DNA of 64,000 nt from Pseudomonas sp. PDM14 (GCF_014851905.1 NZ_JACVAQ010000002.1:682001-746000); one strand, 5' to 3'. Positions 30,336-39,676 are shown, counted from the first letter of the stretch. Notes: generated from the letters alone by a model not told the origin. Program-made: numbers and translations.

Positions 30336-31199
30336 TCAGAAGCTCCCCTGGATGGACAGGTAGGCACCGTCCTGATTGTCCAGGCCGGCGATCTCGCCCA
30401 GCCGCGCGTAGGCCAGGACCACGGCCAGGTGTTTGTTGGGGAAGTAGCCGACGAACACGTCGGACCAGTCGCTCTCGCCGGCGAAGGACAGGTTGTCCGG
30501 CTTCTCACGGTACTCCACGCCCACCGCCCAGCGCGGGTTGAGCAGCACCGCCAGCGAGCCTTCCTTTAGCACCGAATGACGGTCGCGGCGGTCGCCGCCG
30601 AAACCAAGCAGGCCCTGCTCGTTGGCGCGGCTGTAGCGCAGGTTGCCGTTGACCAGCAGGTTGTAGCCGAAGGCGCCGCCGAGGAACAGGCGGCTGGCGG
30701 CCAGGTAGGCCTCGGTGTCTTCGTCACGTTGCGCACCGATCAGGTTGGGCACGAAGAAATCCTTCTGCCGCTTGTGTTCGATGCCCAGCGAAACCTGCGG
30801 CAACTGGTCGTAGATCAGGTCACCGAACAGGCGCACCTTGAGGCCGAGAATGTCCTGACTGAGCGTGTTCGGCAGGCTCAGGTCTCGCGCCAGGGTGCCG
30901 AGGTCGAAGCGCTGACGGGCATAGGACAGCTCGATGCGGTTGCCGTAGGACGCCGCCACGCCGCCGACATCCAGGCGGTAGTCACCGGTTTCCACACGGG
31001 TGACGAAGGCCGTCGCCCCCCACTCGCCCTGCTCGCCGTAACCGGCCAGCACCGCCCACGGCACGATGCCGCCGCCGGCCGCTCCGTCGATACTGGTCGC
31101 CCCGCCCGTGGCGAGCAGGCGCCCCTGGTCGGCCTGCACCCAGGCTGGCAACAGTGAACAGAGCAACAACAGGGAGGCAGGCAGTAACGCGCGGGGCAT
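30336..31199 (-). CDS. DUF3034 family outer-membrane protein
   Basis: 287 residues with a signal peptide (about 1-23, cleavage near VQA/D) and many short amphipathic strands rich in Y, F and G, ending in QGSF with a terminal phenylalanine. These are signs of an outer-membrane beta-barrel. The sequence GRLLATGGATSIDGAAGGGI fits the start of DUF3034 proteins, whose role is unknown. It lies between the c-di-GMP enzyme and the haemoglobin lipoprotein in one tight minus-strand operon. It may be a channel or a surface partner of the lipoprotein. Confidence 0.8.
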   Translation of the reverse strand: MPRALLPASLLLLCSLLPAWVQADQGRLLATGGATSIDGAAGGGIVPWAVLAGYGEQGEWGATAFVTRVETGDYRLDVGGVAASYGNRIELSYARQRFDLGTLARDLSLPNTLSQDILGLKVRLFGDLIYDQLPQVSLGIEHKRQKDFFVPNLIGAQRDEDTEAYLAASRLFLGGAFGYNLLVNGNLRYSRANEQGLLGFGGDRRDRHSVLKEGSLAVLLNPRWAVGVEYREKPDNLSFAGESDWSDVFVGYFPNKHLAVVLAYARLGEIAGLDNQDGAYLSIQGSF

Positions 31200-31216
31200 C
31201 GTCGAGTTCCTCAGGG

Positions 31217-33562
31217 TCAATGGGCCGTGGCCAGTGAGGTGACAAGGGGTTGCGCCATCCAGGCCTCGAAGGCCTGTGCCGGCAGCGGCCGGCTGATCAG
31301 GTAGCCCTGCGCGGTGTCGCAGTTCCAGCGTTTCAGCAGGTCGAGGTTGTGGGCGTATTCGACGCCTTCGGCGACCACACGCAGGCCGAGGCTGTGACTC
31401 ATCTCGATGGTCGAGCGGACGATCACGGCGTCGTCGCTCTCGGCATCCAGCTCGCGGATGAACGACTGGTCGATCTTCAGCTCCTGTACCGGCATGCGCT
31501 TGAGCTGCGCCAGCGAGGAGTAGCCGGTGCCGAAGTCGTCCACCGACAGGTGAATACCGCAATCGCGCAGGCCATGCAGCACCTCCAGAGCACGGGTCGG
31601 GTCCTGCATCATCGCGCTCTCGGTGATCTCGAACACCAGTTGCCCGGCATCCACGGTGTGCTGCGCGAGCAGCGCGCTGACCCGCTCGACCAGGCCGAGG
31701 CTGACCAGATCGTCGGCGGAGATGTTCAGCGAGACCTGCATGTGCAGGCCGCGCGCGTTCCATTCCTCGAGCTGGCGCAGCACATCCTCGATAACCCAGT
31801 TGGTGAGGAGCTGGATACTGCCAGTACGCTCGGCCAGGGGGATGAACTCGCCCGGCGACACCATGCCGTACTGCGGATGATTCCAGCGCAGCAGCGCTTC
31901 GGCCTCGCGTACCTTGCCGGCGCGGATGTCGAGCTTCGGCTGGTAGTGCAGCAGCAGCTCACCGTGCAGCGCGGCGTAGCGTAGGTCGCGCACCAGATTG
32001 ATCTGGCGCAGGTGAGCCGCGTCGCGGCCCTCCTGATAAAGCTGCAGGCGGCCGGGCAACTGGGTGGCGTCCTGCATGGCGATGGCCGCGCGGCGCAGCA
32101 GCTCGTCGGCGGTGGCACCGTCGGCGGGGAAGCTGGCGATACCGATGGCGCAGTCCAGGCTGATATCCAGGCTGCCGACCTTCATCGGCTTGAGCAGCAG
32201 TTGCTGCAGTTTGTCCGCCGCGGCGATGGCGCTGTCGCTGTCACAGTTCTCCAGCAGCATCAGCATCTCGTCGGCGACCAGGCGGGCCAGGGTGTCACCG
32301 GGGCGCAGCGTCGCCTGCAGGCGGCGGCTGATCTGCTGCAATGCCTGGTCGGCACCGTCGGTGCCACAGCTTTCTCGAATGTTGCGGAAATTGACCATGC
32401 CCAGGTGCAGCAACGCGGTCGGGCGCTCGGAGGTGATCGCGCTACCCAGGCGTTCCAGCGCCAGGGTGCGGTTGGGCAGGCCGGTGAGCGGGTCATGCAA
32501 GGCGTTGTGCGCCAGCTGCCGCTCCCGCTCGGCGATGCCGTCCTGCATGCTGTTGAAAGCCTTGGCCAGCGCGCCCAGTTCGTCGCCGCGCTGCAACGCG
32601 ATGGGGGTACGGTAGTCACCCTGGCCAATCCGCCCGGCCGCACCGGCCAGCGCCACCACTGGCTGCGACAGGCTACGCGCGAGCATCAGCGCGCCGAGCA
32701 GCGAACCACAGAGCGCGGCGATGGCAATCAGCAGGATGTCATGGTCCAGCGGCGCAAACGCGGCCTCGGCCTGGTCCACCGACTTGTGCAGCAGCGCCAG
32801 CACCTGATAGCCGGGGCCGCTGCTCAGGGTCCGCCACTCGCCTAGGTAACGCTGGCCGTCCTGTTCCAGCAGGCGCGTGCCACTGCTCTGCTGCTGCTGG
32901 ATCTCGTCGCGCAGGCGTTCGTGCAGCACCGCCGGCAAGGTGCTGACCCAGCCATGCGGCTTGCCATCCTCGATCGACACCAGGGTCAGCTCCAGGTGGG
33001 TCAGCTCGCGCAGTTCGGCGGCGAAGGCGCTGTCGACATGGAAGCCCATCACCACCCGGGCGATCGGCAGTGGCGCCTTGATGCTCGCCTCGACCAGCAG
33101 GTAGACCTCGCCATTGATCGGCAACAACGACACCGGCGCGCCGCTGCGGCCTTGCTCGGCCATCTGCTGGGCCAGGCGCGTGGCTTCGGCAGCATCCACC
33201 TGTTCGGCACTGCTGGCCAGCAGGCTGCCGTCGAGGCCAAGCAGCAGGGTCACGTCGGCATTGATCCGCGCACCGTGATTGGCCAGCGCCGAGCCGATGG
33301 TGTCGCGGTCACCGCTGGCCACCGCATCCTTGAAGCCGAAGTCGGCGGCGAGCACCTGCACCGCGTCGTGCAACTGCCGCCCGCGCACCTCCAGCAACTG
33401 CTCGAAAACCCGTCCGCCGGTACCCAGTTCCTCGCGCAACTGGTTGTGGACGGCCACGCCGGTGGCCGCCTTCACCGCAAAATACAGGGCACTGATCACC
33501 ACCAGCAGGAGCAGGATCAGGACACTGGCGATACGCGTCTGGAAACTATTGCTGAACGTCAC
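31217..33562 (-). CDS. membrane c-di-GMP phosphodiesterase with degenerate GGDEF
   Basis: 781 residues: a transmembrane helix (about 12-32), a periplasmic sensor of about 230 residues, a second helix, a HAMP region (SQPVVALAGAAGRIGQGDY), a GGDEF domain and an EAL domain. The GGDEF motif reads VADEM (about residue 429), so cyclase activity is unlikely. The EAL set is intact: EALLRW, NISA, ITES, DDFGTGYS, KIDQSF, AEGVE and AQGYLISRP. GTG at 33562 is preferred over an open TTG nine codons upstream because AGAAGG precedes it and MTFSNSFQTRIASVL is a natural start. It overlaps the copper-like gene by 17 bases. Confidence 0.88.
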   Translation of the reverse strand: MTFSNSFQTRIASVLILLLLVVISALYFAVKAATGVAVHNQLREELGTGGRVFEQLLEVRGRQLHDAVQVLAADFGFKDAVASGDRDTIGSALANHGARINADVTLLLGLDGSLLASSAEQVDAAEATRLAQQMAEQGRSGAPVSLLPINGEVYLLVEASIKAPLPIARVVMGFHVDSAFAAELRELTHLELTLVSIEDGKPHGWVSTLPAVLHERLRDEIQQQQSSGTRLLEQDGQRYLGEWRTLSSGPGYQVLALLHKSVDQAEAAFAPLDHDILLIAIAALCGSLLGALMLARSLSQPVVALAGAAGRIGQGDYRTPIALQRGDELGALAKAFNSMQDGIAERERQLAHNALHDPLTGLPNRTLALERLGSAITSERPTALLHLGMVNFRNIRESCGTDGADQALQQISRRLQATLRPGDTLARLVADEMLMLLENCDSDSAIAAADKLQQLLLKPMKVGSLDISLDCAIGIASFPADGATADELLRRAAIAMQDATQLPGRLQLYQEGRDAAHLRQINLVRDLRYAALHGELLLHYQPKLDIRAGKVREAEALLRWNHPQYGMVSPGEFIPLAERTGSIQLLTNWVIEDVLRQLEEWNARGLHMQVSLNISADDLVSLGLVERVSALLAQHTVDAGQLVFEITESAMMQDPTRALEVLHGLRDCGIHLSVDDFGTGYSSLAQLKRMPVQELKIDQSFIRELDAESDDAVIVRSTIEMSHSLGLRVVAEGVEYAHNLDLLKRWNCDTAQGYLISRPLPAQAFEAWMAQPLVTSLATAH

Positions 33563-34226
33563 GCGTGGCCTTCTTGAACGCTTCGCCAAAGGCGCTGGGT
33601 TTCGGGGTGGACGGCAGCGCGGCAGCGGAGCCGCTCAGCTGTAGTGTAAAGCGCTGCTGCAGCCCCTTCTCGGGTACCACCAGTTGCCCGGCACTCACCG
33701 GCAGCATGTTCGCCAGCTGCGGGTGCCACAGCGTGGCCTGGTAGGTGCCGGCCGGCAGGTTGTCGATCTTCAGCTTGCCGCTGTCATCGCTCACCGCAAA
33801 CCAGGGGTCGTCGGTGACGTAGATGTAGCCGAGCATCCAGTCGTGGATGTTGCAGCCGAGCACCACCAGGCCGGGCTTGTCGAACAGCACCGGCTCGCTC
33901 GGTGTGCCCTGGTAGAGGCGCAGCTCGAAGCGCTTGGTCGGCGAGAAGGAATAGACCTGATGACGAACGTTGTCGCTGTTGGGAAAGTGCACCGCAGTAC
34001 CGCTACGCACGGCGAGCACGGTGGGCGCGAACTGCAGGCTGCGTTGATCCATGATCCCGCTGGCGGCGGCCGGGCCGCCGGCGCCGCCGAGGGTCAGCAC
34101 GGCATTGCCCAGTGCCTGGCCAGTGGCGTCGACCAGTTCGGCGTCGAGGCTGGCGGCGCTCACGGACATCACGGGAATGGCCAGACAGAAGATGAAACTG
34201 AATGCGCGGGACGAAGGCTTGATCAT
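33546..34226 (-). CDS. periplasmic cupredoxin-like protein (methylamine-utilisation type)
   Basis: 226 residues with a signal peptide (cleavage near VSA/A, about residue 23). The cupredoxin fold carries a likely type-1 copper site: a first histidine in VRHQVYSFS and then C-x2-H-x2-M in GCNIHDWM (about residue 123). A carboxypeptidase-regulatory-like beta domain follows (DDSGKLKIDNLPAGTYQATL). ATG at 34226 is preferred over the ATG four codons upstream because GGAAC precedes it. It is the first gene of the operon with the EAL enzyme, DUF3034 and haemoglobin genes and may pass a redox signal to the periplasmic sensor. Confidence 0.78.
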   Translation of the reverse strand: MIKPSSRAFSFIFCLAIPVMSVSAASLDAELVDATGQALGNAVLTLGGAGGPAAASGIMDQRSLQFAPTVLAVRSGTAVHFPNSDNVRHQVYSFSPTKRFELRLYQGTPSEPVLFDKPGLVVLGCNIHDWMLGYIYVTDDPWFAVSDDSGKLKIDNLPAGTYQATLWHPQLANMLPVSAGQLVVPEKGLQQRFTLQLSGSAAALPSTPKPSAFGEAFKKATRDVQQ

Positions 34227-34377
34227 GCGGCGTTCCATTACCCGAATTCGGTACGGGAGAGGTTAGTACACGCCTTCCTGGCAACCTGACTACGAGGTTT
34301 TTCAGCAGATTAGCCGAGCCCCCGATGAAGATCACGCAGAAAAAGCCGCCCGCTCAGCAGACGGGAAAAATGCCCGT

Positions 34378-35067
34378 TCAGGACAGTACATTGCGGTCGA
34401 ACACATACAACATACTCGCCCCCGGATTGTGCTGCAGCAGGTTCTGCGGGCGCCCCATCTTCGGATAGTTCTTCTCGCCGGTGTCGACGATCCAGCCGCT
34501 CTGCTTCATCTTTTCCAGGCGCCCGCGCAGGGTGGTGTGCTGCACTGCCTGGCCCAGGCAAGCCTGGAACGCGGCCAGCGCCTCGGTGACACTGAAGCGC
34601 GGGGTCAGCAGGTACAGCGGCAGCGAGGTGTACACCGATTTGCCGGCCAGGCGCTCGGCGGCCTGGACCACCAGCTGCGCGTGGTCGAACGGCAGCGCGC
34701 AGCGGCCGGCGCGAACGTCCTCCAGCGCAACGAAACGCAGGTCTTCGCCCTGCCCCGCCGTGCCCGGCTGGAGCAACGCCAGGTAGAACGTGCTCAGCGA
34801 CCAGCCACGCGGGTCGCGTACGGCGTTACCCACGGTGGCAACCTGCTCCAGGTAGCACGGGCGGATGCGCGCCTTCTCGGCCAGGGCGCGGGTGGCAGCG
34901 GCATCCAGATCGTTGTCGGCACAGCGACCGTTGACCAGCACACCGGGCAGCGCCCACTCGCCAGCGAACGGCGCCTGCTCACGGCGGATCAGCAGCAGCT
35001 CCAACTCGGCCTGTTCGTTCAGGCGCAGCGCGACGATGTCGACGCCGGCCAGCACTTGCGCACTCAT
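34378..35067 (-). CDS. nrtR: NrtR-type repressor of NAD metabolism
   Basis: 229 residues: an N-terminal Nudix-like domain and a C-terminal winged helix (PLYLLTPRFSVTEALAAFQA and LRGRLEKMKQSGWI). The Nudix box is degenerate (ALAEKARI where REUxEExGU is expected), so it should sense an NAD-related ligand, probably ADP-ribose as in other NrtR proteins, without hydrolysing it. ATG at 35067. It diverges from pncA-pncB-nadE, and the shared gap holds a perfect 25-base palindrome that is almost certainly its operator. Confidence 0.9.
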   Translation of the reverse strand: MSAQVLAGVDIVALRLNEQAELELLLIRREQAPFAGEWALPGVLVNGRCADNDLDAAATRALAEKARIRPCYLEQVATVGNAVRDPRGWSLSTFYLALLQPGTAGQGEDLRFVALEDVRAGRCALPFDHAQLVVQAAERLAGKSVYTSLPLYLLTPRFSVTEALAAFQACLGQAVQHTTLRGRLEKMKQSGWIVDTGEKNYPKMGRPQNLLQHNPGASMLYVFDRNVLS

Positions 35068-35153
35068 GCCCTCTCCCTTCGTTTCGCAGACTTATTTCAT
35101 CTTGACGAATAAATCGGTGCATTTCACGCCCTGCAGTGAAAAATGACTTGACG

Positions 35154-35178
35154 ACATATTTCATCAGGTGAAATATGT
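35154..35178. promoter_or_regulatory. NrtR operator overlapping the pncA promoter
   Basis: ACATATTTCA-TCAGG-TGAAATATGT, ten perfectly complementary bases on each side of five. It directly follows a -35-like TTGACG (35148-35153), so a bound repressor would cover the promoter. Weaker dyads with related halves are at 35092-35112 (next to nrtR) and 35122-35141 (TTTCAC/GTGAAA). Confidence 0.8.
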
Positions 35179-35209
35179 AGCCATCAAAACGTGGAAAGAG
35201 GGAACCCGC

Positions 35210-35857
35210 ATGAAAATCGCCAGCTTCGACGTCGATGCGCAAAAGGGCTTCACGCCGCTGTGCCCGGACGAGCTGCCGGTCGCCGGTGGCGAGCAGATCG
35301 CTCCAGCCCTCAACGCACTGGCCAGCCGCGCACACCTGCGCCTGGGCAGCAAGGATGCGCACAGCCCGCACGCTGCCTGGATCGCGCCGAGCCATGCAGA
35401 GATGCTCAAGCCGCTGCCGCTGGCCAACGCCGACATCTCCTGGGTCAGCCACTGCGTGCCGGGCACGCCGGGCTTCGAATTGCTCGACGAGCTGCCCGCC
35501 CCGCTCGACTACGACTACTTCGTGTGGAAAGGCGTGGAGCCCGACCTGCACCCCTACGGCGCCTGCTACCACGACCTGGCTGAGCGGCGCAGCACAGGCG
35601 CCATCGAGTTTCTCCGGCACAATGGCGTGGCACGCGTGCTGGTCGGTGGCCTGGCCCTCGACTACTGCGTGAAGACCACCGCCCTGCAATTGCGCCGGGC
35701 CGGCTTTGCGGTCGACGTCTACCTGCCGGCCTGCCGCGCCATCGCCGACGATACGGCCCAGGCGGCCTGCGCCGAGATGCGCGCTGCGGGCATTGCGCTG
35801 CACGCCAGCCTCGATGAGCTGGACGCGGCCCTCAACAGCAAGGAACTGGAGAACTGA
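35210..35857 (+). CDS. pncA: nicotinamidase (isochorismatase-fold)
   Basis: 215 residues. Converts nicotinamide to nicotinic acid and ammonia, the first step of salvage. The catalytic aspartate is in FDVDAQKGF (residues 5-13), metal ligands in [12 protein letters not shown] and the catalytic cysteine in [14 protein letters not shown] (about 155). ATG at 35210 follows AGAGGGAA. The open frame starts 14 codons earlier, inside the operator, which is not a likely start. It is two bases ahead of pncB. Confidence 0.93.
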   Translation: MKIASFDVDAQKGFTPLCPDELPVAGGEQIAPALNALASRAHLRLGSKDAHSPHAAWIAPSHAEMLKPLPLANADISWVSHCVPGTPGFELLDELPAPLDYDYFVWKGVEPDLHPYGACYHDLAERRSTGAIEFLRHNGVARVLVGGLALDYCVKTTALQLRRAGFAVDVYLPACRAIADDTAQAACAEMRAAGIALHASLDELDAALNSKELEN

Positions 35858-35859
35858 CC

Positions 35860-37065
35860 ATGGGCGAAAGCGTATTTGCCGAGCGCATCGTGCAGAACCT
35901 GCTCGATACCGACTTCTACAAGCTGACCATGATGCAGGCGGTGCTGCACAACTACCCCAACGCCGAGGTGGAGTGGGAATTCCGCTGCCGCAACCAGGAA
36001 GACCTGACGCCGTACCTGGCCGAGATCCGCTACCAGATCGAGCGCCTGGCGGACATTTCCATTACCGTCGACCAGCTCGCCTTCCTGGAAAAGATCCCGT
36101 TCATCAAACCGGACTTCATCCGCTTCCTCAGCCTGTTCCGTTTCAACCTGCGCTATGTGCAGACCAGCGTCGAACAGGGCCAGCTGTGCATCCGCCTGCG
36201 CGGGCCGTGGCTGCACGTGATCCTCTACGAGATCCCGTTGCTGGCGATCATCAGCGAGGTGCGCAACCGCTACCGCTACCGCGAGGTGCTGCTGGAGCAG
36301 GCCAGCGAGCAGCTCTACCGCAAGCTCGACTGGCTCAAGGGCGAGGCCAGCGCCACGGAGCTGGAAGGCTTCCAGATCGCTGACTTCGGCACCCGCCGGC
36401 GCTTCTCCTACCGAGTGCAGGAAGAGATGGTGCACATCCTCAAGCGCGATTTCCCCGGGCGCTTTGTCGGCACCAGCAACGTGCATCTGGCCCGCGAGTT
36501 CGACCTCAGGCCAATCGGCACCATGGCGCATGAATGGCTGATGGCGCACCAGCAGCTCGGCCCGCGGCTGATCGACAGCCAGATCGCCGCGCTGGACTGC
36601 TGGGTCCGCGAGTACCGCGGCCTGCTCGGTATAGCCCTGACCGACTGCATCACCACCGATGCCTTTCTCAACGATTTCGATCTGTACTTCGCCAAGCTGT
36701 TCGACGGCTTGCGTCATGATTCCGGTGACCCGCTGGTGTGGGCCAACAAGGCCATCGCCCACTACGAGAAGCTCGGCATCGACCCCATGAGCAAGACCCT
36801 GGTGTTCTCCGACGGGTTGAACCTGGAGAAAGCGCTGAGGCTCTACCGTGCACTTCACGGGCGGATCAACGTAAGCTTCGGCATCGGCACCAACCTGACC
36901 TGCGACATTCCCGGCGTCGAGCCGATGAACATCGTGATCAAGATGACCGCCTGCAACGGCCAGCCTGTGGCGAAGATTTCCGACACCCCCGGCAAGACCC
37001 AGTGCCTGGACGAGAACTTCGTCAGCTACCTGAAACATGTCTTTCGCGTCCGCGACGCCCAGTGA
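35860..37065 (+). CDS. pncB: nicotinate phosphoribosyltransferase
   Basis: 401 residues, the usual length. Makes nicotinate mononucleotide from nicotinate and phosphoribosyl pyrophosphate with ATP. Recognisable stretches are [20 protein letters not shown] near the start, [15 protein letters not shown] (about 174) and the phosphate-binding [11 protein letters not shown] (about 344). ATG at 35860 comes two bases after the pncA stop; nadE begins 10 bases after the pncB stop. All three should be repressed together by NrtR. Confidence 0.96.
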   Translation: MGESVFAERIVQNLLDTDFYKLTMMQAVLHNYPNAEVEWEFRCRNQEDLTPYLAEIRYQIERLADISITVDQLAFLEKIPFIKPDFIRFLSLFRFNLRYVQTSVEQGQLCIRLRGPWLHVILYEIPLLAIISEVRNRYRYREVLLEQASEQLYRKLDWLKGEASATELEGFQIADFGTRRRFSYRVQEEMVHILKRDFPGRFVGTSNVHLAREFDLRPIGTMAHEWLMAHQQLGPRLIDSQIAALDCWVREYRGLLGIALTDCITTDAFLNDFDLYFAKLFDGLRHDSGDPLVWANKAIAHYEKLGIDPMSKTLVFSDGLNLEKALRLYRALHGRINVSFGIGTNLTCDIPGVEPMNIVIKMTACNGQPVAKISDTPGKTQCLDENFVSYLKHVFRVRDAQ

Positions 37066-37075
37066 GGATCCCGAG

Positions 37076-37903
37076 ATGAGCAACCGCCAAGCCGAAATCG
37101 CCGCCGCCCTCGACGTGGTGCCCCCTTTCGCCGATGACGCCGCCCTGCAGGCGGAAATCGAACGGCGCAAGGGCTTCATCAAGCAGACCCTGCGCAACGC
37201 CGGCCTCAAGGTGCTGGTGCTGGGCATCAGCGGCGGCGTCGACTCGACCACCGCCGGACGCCTGGCGCAGCTGTCCGTCGAGGAGCTGCGCGCCGAAACC
37301 GGCGATGCCGACTACCGCTTCATCGCCGTGCGCCTGCCCTACAATACCCAGCACGACGAAGCGGACGCGCAAGCCTCGATGCAGTTCGTCAACGCGGATG
37401 AAGAGCAGACGGTGAACATTGCCGACAGCGTGATCGGCCTGCGCGAACACGTCAGCGGCCTCAAAGGGCTCAGTGACGCCCGCCGCGACTTCGTCGTCGG
37501 CAACGTCAAGGCGCGTATTCGCATGGTCGCCCAGTTCACCATCGCCAACGCCCACAACGGCCTGGTGATCGGCACCGACCACGCCGCCGAGGCCGTGATG
37601 GGCTTCTTCACCAAATTCGGTGACGGCGCCTGCGACCTGGCGCCCCTGAGCGGCCTGGTCAAGGGCCAGGTGCGCGCCATCGGCCGCGCCTTGGGTGCGC
37701 CGGACCAACTGGTGCACAAGGTGCCGACCGCCGACCTGGAAGAGCTGCGTCCGGGTAAGCCAGACGAGGACGCACACGGCGTGACCTACGCCGAGATCGA
37801 CGCCTTCCTGCATGGCCAGCCGGTGAGCGACGAGGCCTACGCGATCATCGTGCGCACCTACGACAACACCCGGCACAAGCGCGAATTGCCACTGGTGCCG
37901 TAA
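37076..37903 (+). CDS. nadE: ammonia-dependent NAD synthetase
   Basis: 275 residues. Amidates nicotinate adenine dinucleotide to NAD with ammonia and ATP. The ATP pyrophosphatase P-loop reads [17 protein letters not shown] (about residue 47), and [19 protein letters not shown] is the second signature. No glutaminase domain is present, so it belongs to the short ammonia-using type. ATG at 37076 ([12 protein letters not shown]) follows a GAGGA site; the upstream open codons overlap pncB. Confidence 0.96.
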   Translation: MSNRQAEIAAALDVVPPFADDAALQAEIERRKGFIKQTLRNAGLKVLVLGISGGVDSTTAGRLAQLSVEELRAETGDADYRFIAVRLPYNTQHDEADAQASMQFVNADEEQTVNIADSVIGLREHVSGLKGLSDARRDFVVGNVKARIRMVAQFTIANAHNGLVIGTDHAAEAVMGFFTKFGDGACDLAPLSGLVKGQVRAIGRALGAPDQLVHKVPTADLEELRPGKPDEDAHGVTYAEIDAFLHGQPVSDEAYAIIVRTYDNTRHKRELPLVP

Positions 37904-37925
37904 GACCAGCGAAGCGCCCCCAGCA

Positions 37926-37989
37926 GGCTGCGCCGCGCGCACCGATCAGTCCCGCTTCATGGCACCAAGGTGCGCACGGCGCGCCCTAC
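37926..37989. repeat. GGTGCGCC intergenic repeat, copy 3
   Basis: Left arm GGCTGCGCCGCGCGCACC, right arm GGTGCGCACGGCGCGCCCTAC. Same family as the elements at 13321 and 24373. It lies between nadE and its terminator. Confidence 0.6.
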
Positions 37990-37999
37990 GGCTTCCGCA

Positions 38000-38045
38000 A
38001 AAAAGACCGCGCCCGCTGTGTACTAAGCGGGCGCGGTCTTTTTCA
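38000..38045. terminator. bidirectional terminator between nadE and the proline-rich gene
   Basis: A 15-base stem (AAGACCGCGCCCGCT against AGCGGGCGCGGTCTT) with an eight-base loop, A run on the left and T run on the right. It serves the convergent transcripts. Confidence 0.9.
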
Positions 38046-38058
38046 TTGCAGCGGCGGG

Positions 38059-38256
38059 CTAGAAGCTGGCAACCGGCGCGGGCGGCGGCTGATCGGGAAT
38101 GGTCGGCTCCCCAGGCTCAATCGGCTGGTCCGGCACACCGGGCTCGGCCGGCGAATCGGGATCCGGCTGACCGGGAATGCCGCCGGCCTGCCAGCTGGCA
38201 CGCCAGTAGATGTCCGCCAGGGTGCTGGCGGCGGTGTCGCGAGATGATGTGGCCAT
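38059..38256 (-). CDS. small proline-rich protein of unknown function
   Basis: 65 residues. The first 28 are mixed (TLADIYWRASWQAGG); the rest is proline, acid and glutamine rich with a repeated PDQP unit and ends in PPPAPVASF. No signal peptide or membrane segment is evident. ATG at 38256 has GGAG within ten bases and the frame ends at a strong terminator, which supports a real gene. I do not recognise the family. A flexible adaptor or a structural tail are possibilities only. Confidence 0.55.
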   Translation of the reverse strand: MATSSRDTAASTLADIYWRASWQAGGIPGQPDPDSPAEPGVPDQPIEPGEPTIPDQPPPAPVASF

Positions 38257-38359
38257 GGGAGGTCTCCGTCGGCGAACGAGCGAGTCAGTCGGTAGAGTCC
38301 GCCGGCCGGCAAACAATTCCCCCTGTTTTCGTCCCGCCCGTCCCGCCGGGCGACGCCGC

Positions 38360-38914
38360 TCAGCGCGGCTGGTTGAACCGCACGCTGATCGATACCAGCA
38401 CGCGCTGCTCGTCATCATTGCCCAGGCGATAGCTGCTGGGCGGCGCGTAGCCCAGCCACACCTGGCTGCCGTTCTTCAGCACCAGGTCCGAACGCTCGTC
38501 GCCACTGCCCTCCAGGCCCACCAGCAGCGGTGTCACCACTTCGCGGTTCTGCCCCAGCCAGAGCTGGTCATCGACGCCGAACTCCAGCGCCGGCCCCTGA
38601 TACTCGACGGCCTGCAGCCAACCGAGGAACAGGTCTTCGGTGAAGGTCTCCAGCTTCCAGCAGCGCACCTCCTGCAGCACCGCGCCGGCGAACACCAACA
38701 GCATCGAATTGCCGTACAGCAGCCCTTCACGGCCATTGCGCAGGGGAATCCGCGCCGTCGGTGCACCCAGGCGCTTGATGAACGCCGCGGGCGTGGCCGT
38801 GGGGAACAGGCCGAACACCTCACGCCCGGTCTGCACCATCAGGCGTTCGTCGGCCCGGCTCAGCGGGGTGATGGCCAGGCACAGCAGGAGCAACAGCGCG
38901 CGCAACGGGGTCAT
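38360..38914 (-). CDS. exported protein of unknown function
   Basis: 184 residues with a clear signal peptide (MTPLRALLLLLCLAITPLSR, cleavage near SRA/D). The mature part has beta-rich stretches such as REGLLYGNSMLLVFAGAVLQ and ends in VSISVRFNQPR. No known catalytic motif is seen. ATG at 38914 follows AAAGGAATTGCC. It lies on the same strand after dcd, separated from it by a terminator, so it probably has its own promoter. Confidence 0.75.
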   Translation of the reverse strand: MTPLRALLLLLCLAITPLSRADERLMVQTGREVFGLFPTATPAAFIKRLGAPTARIPLRNGREGLLYGNSMLLVFAGAVLQEVRCWKLETFTEDLFLGWLQAVEYQGPALEFGVDDQLWLGQNREVVTPLLVGLEGSGDERSDLVLKNGSQVWLGYAPPSSYRLGNDDEQRVLVSISVRFNQPR

Positions 38915-38951
38915 GGCAATTCCTTTCGCATGGATGAAGAAAACCCGGGCA

Positions 38952-38980
38952 GAAAAAAGCCGGGATGACCCCGGCTTCGT
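38952..38980 (-). terminator. rho-independent terminator after dcd
   Basis: Stem AAGCCGGG/CCCGGCTT with loop ATGAC; on the minus strand it is followed by a T run. Confidence 0.8.
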
Positions 38981-38994
38981 TCGTGCGGCGCGGA

Positions 38995-39561
38995 TCAGGT
39001 CTTCGGCAGGGTCACGCCGGTCTGGCCCTGGTACTTGCCACCGCGGTCGGCGTAGGACACTTCGCAGGCCTCGTCGGACTGCAGGAACAGCATCTGCGCC
39101 ACGCCTTCGTTGGCGTAGATCTTCGCTGGCAGCGTGGTGGTGTTGGAGAACTCCAGGGTCACGTGGCCTTCCCACTCGGGTTCCAGCGGGGTGACGTTGA
39201 CGATGATGCCGCAGCGCGCGTAGGTGCTCTTGCCCAGGCAGATGGTCAGCACGTCACGCGGGATGCGGAAGTATTCGACGGTACGCGCCAGGGCGAAGGA
39301 GTTCGGCGGAATGATGCACACCGGGCCTTTGACGTCGACGAAGCTGCGCTCATCGAAGTTCTTCGGGTCGACCGTGGCCGAGTGGATGTTGGTGAAGACC
39401 TTGAATTCGTCGGCGCAGCGCACGTCGTAGCCGTAGCTGGAGACCCCGTAGGAAATCAGGCGCTCGGCACCTTCGGTGCGCACCTGGCGCTCGACGAAGG
39501 GCTCGATCATGCCGTGTTCCTGGGCCATGCGGCGAATCCACTTGTCCGATTTGATGCTCAT
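38995..39561 (-). CDS. dcd: dCTP deaminase
   Basis: 188 residues, the standard length. Deaminates dCTP to dUTP, which feeds dTMP synthesis. Visible signatures are the nucleotide-binding [20 protein letters not shown] (about residues 110-129, with the catalytic glutamate at the end of it), and [11 protein letters not shown] and [14 protein letters not shown] at 39561. In P. aeruginosa dcd is next to apbC; here a 4.5-kb accessory block separates them. Confidence 0.96.
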   Translation of the reverse strand: MSIKSDKWIRRMAQEHGMIEPFVERQVRTEGAERLISYGVSSYGYDVRCADEFKVFTNIHSATVDPKNFDERSFVDVKGPVCIIPPNSFALARTVEYFRIPRDVLTICLGKSTYARCGIIVNVTPLEPEWEGHVTLEFSNTTTLPAKIYANEGVAQMLFLQSDEACEVSYADRGGKYQGQTGVTLPKT

Positions 39562-39676
39562 GGCGGGCGTCGTCCTGATGGCGGTTGAAGAAAAAGCGAG
39601 CGCGCATCTTACCGGGAGCCAGTGCCGGGTTCAAAGGCCGCATCCGTCGGCGGCTGGCGGCGTGACGGGCTGCACG

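Noticed and set aside
33562..33589. TTG start nine codons upstream of the sensor phosphodiesterase
   Set aside because: The extra residues are basic and lie inside the preceding gene; the GTG at 33562 has a better ribosome site and a natural membrane-protein start.
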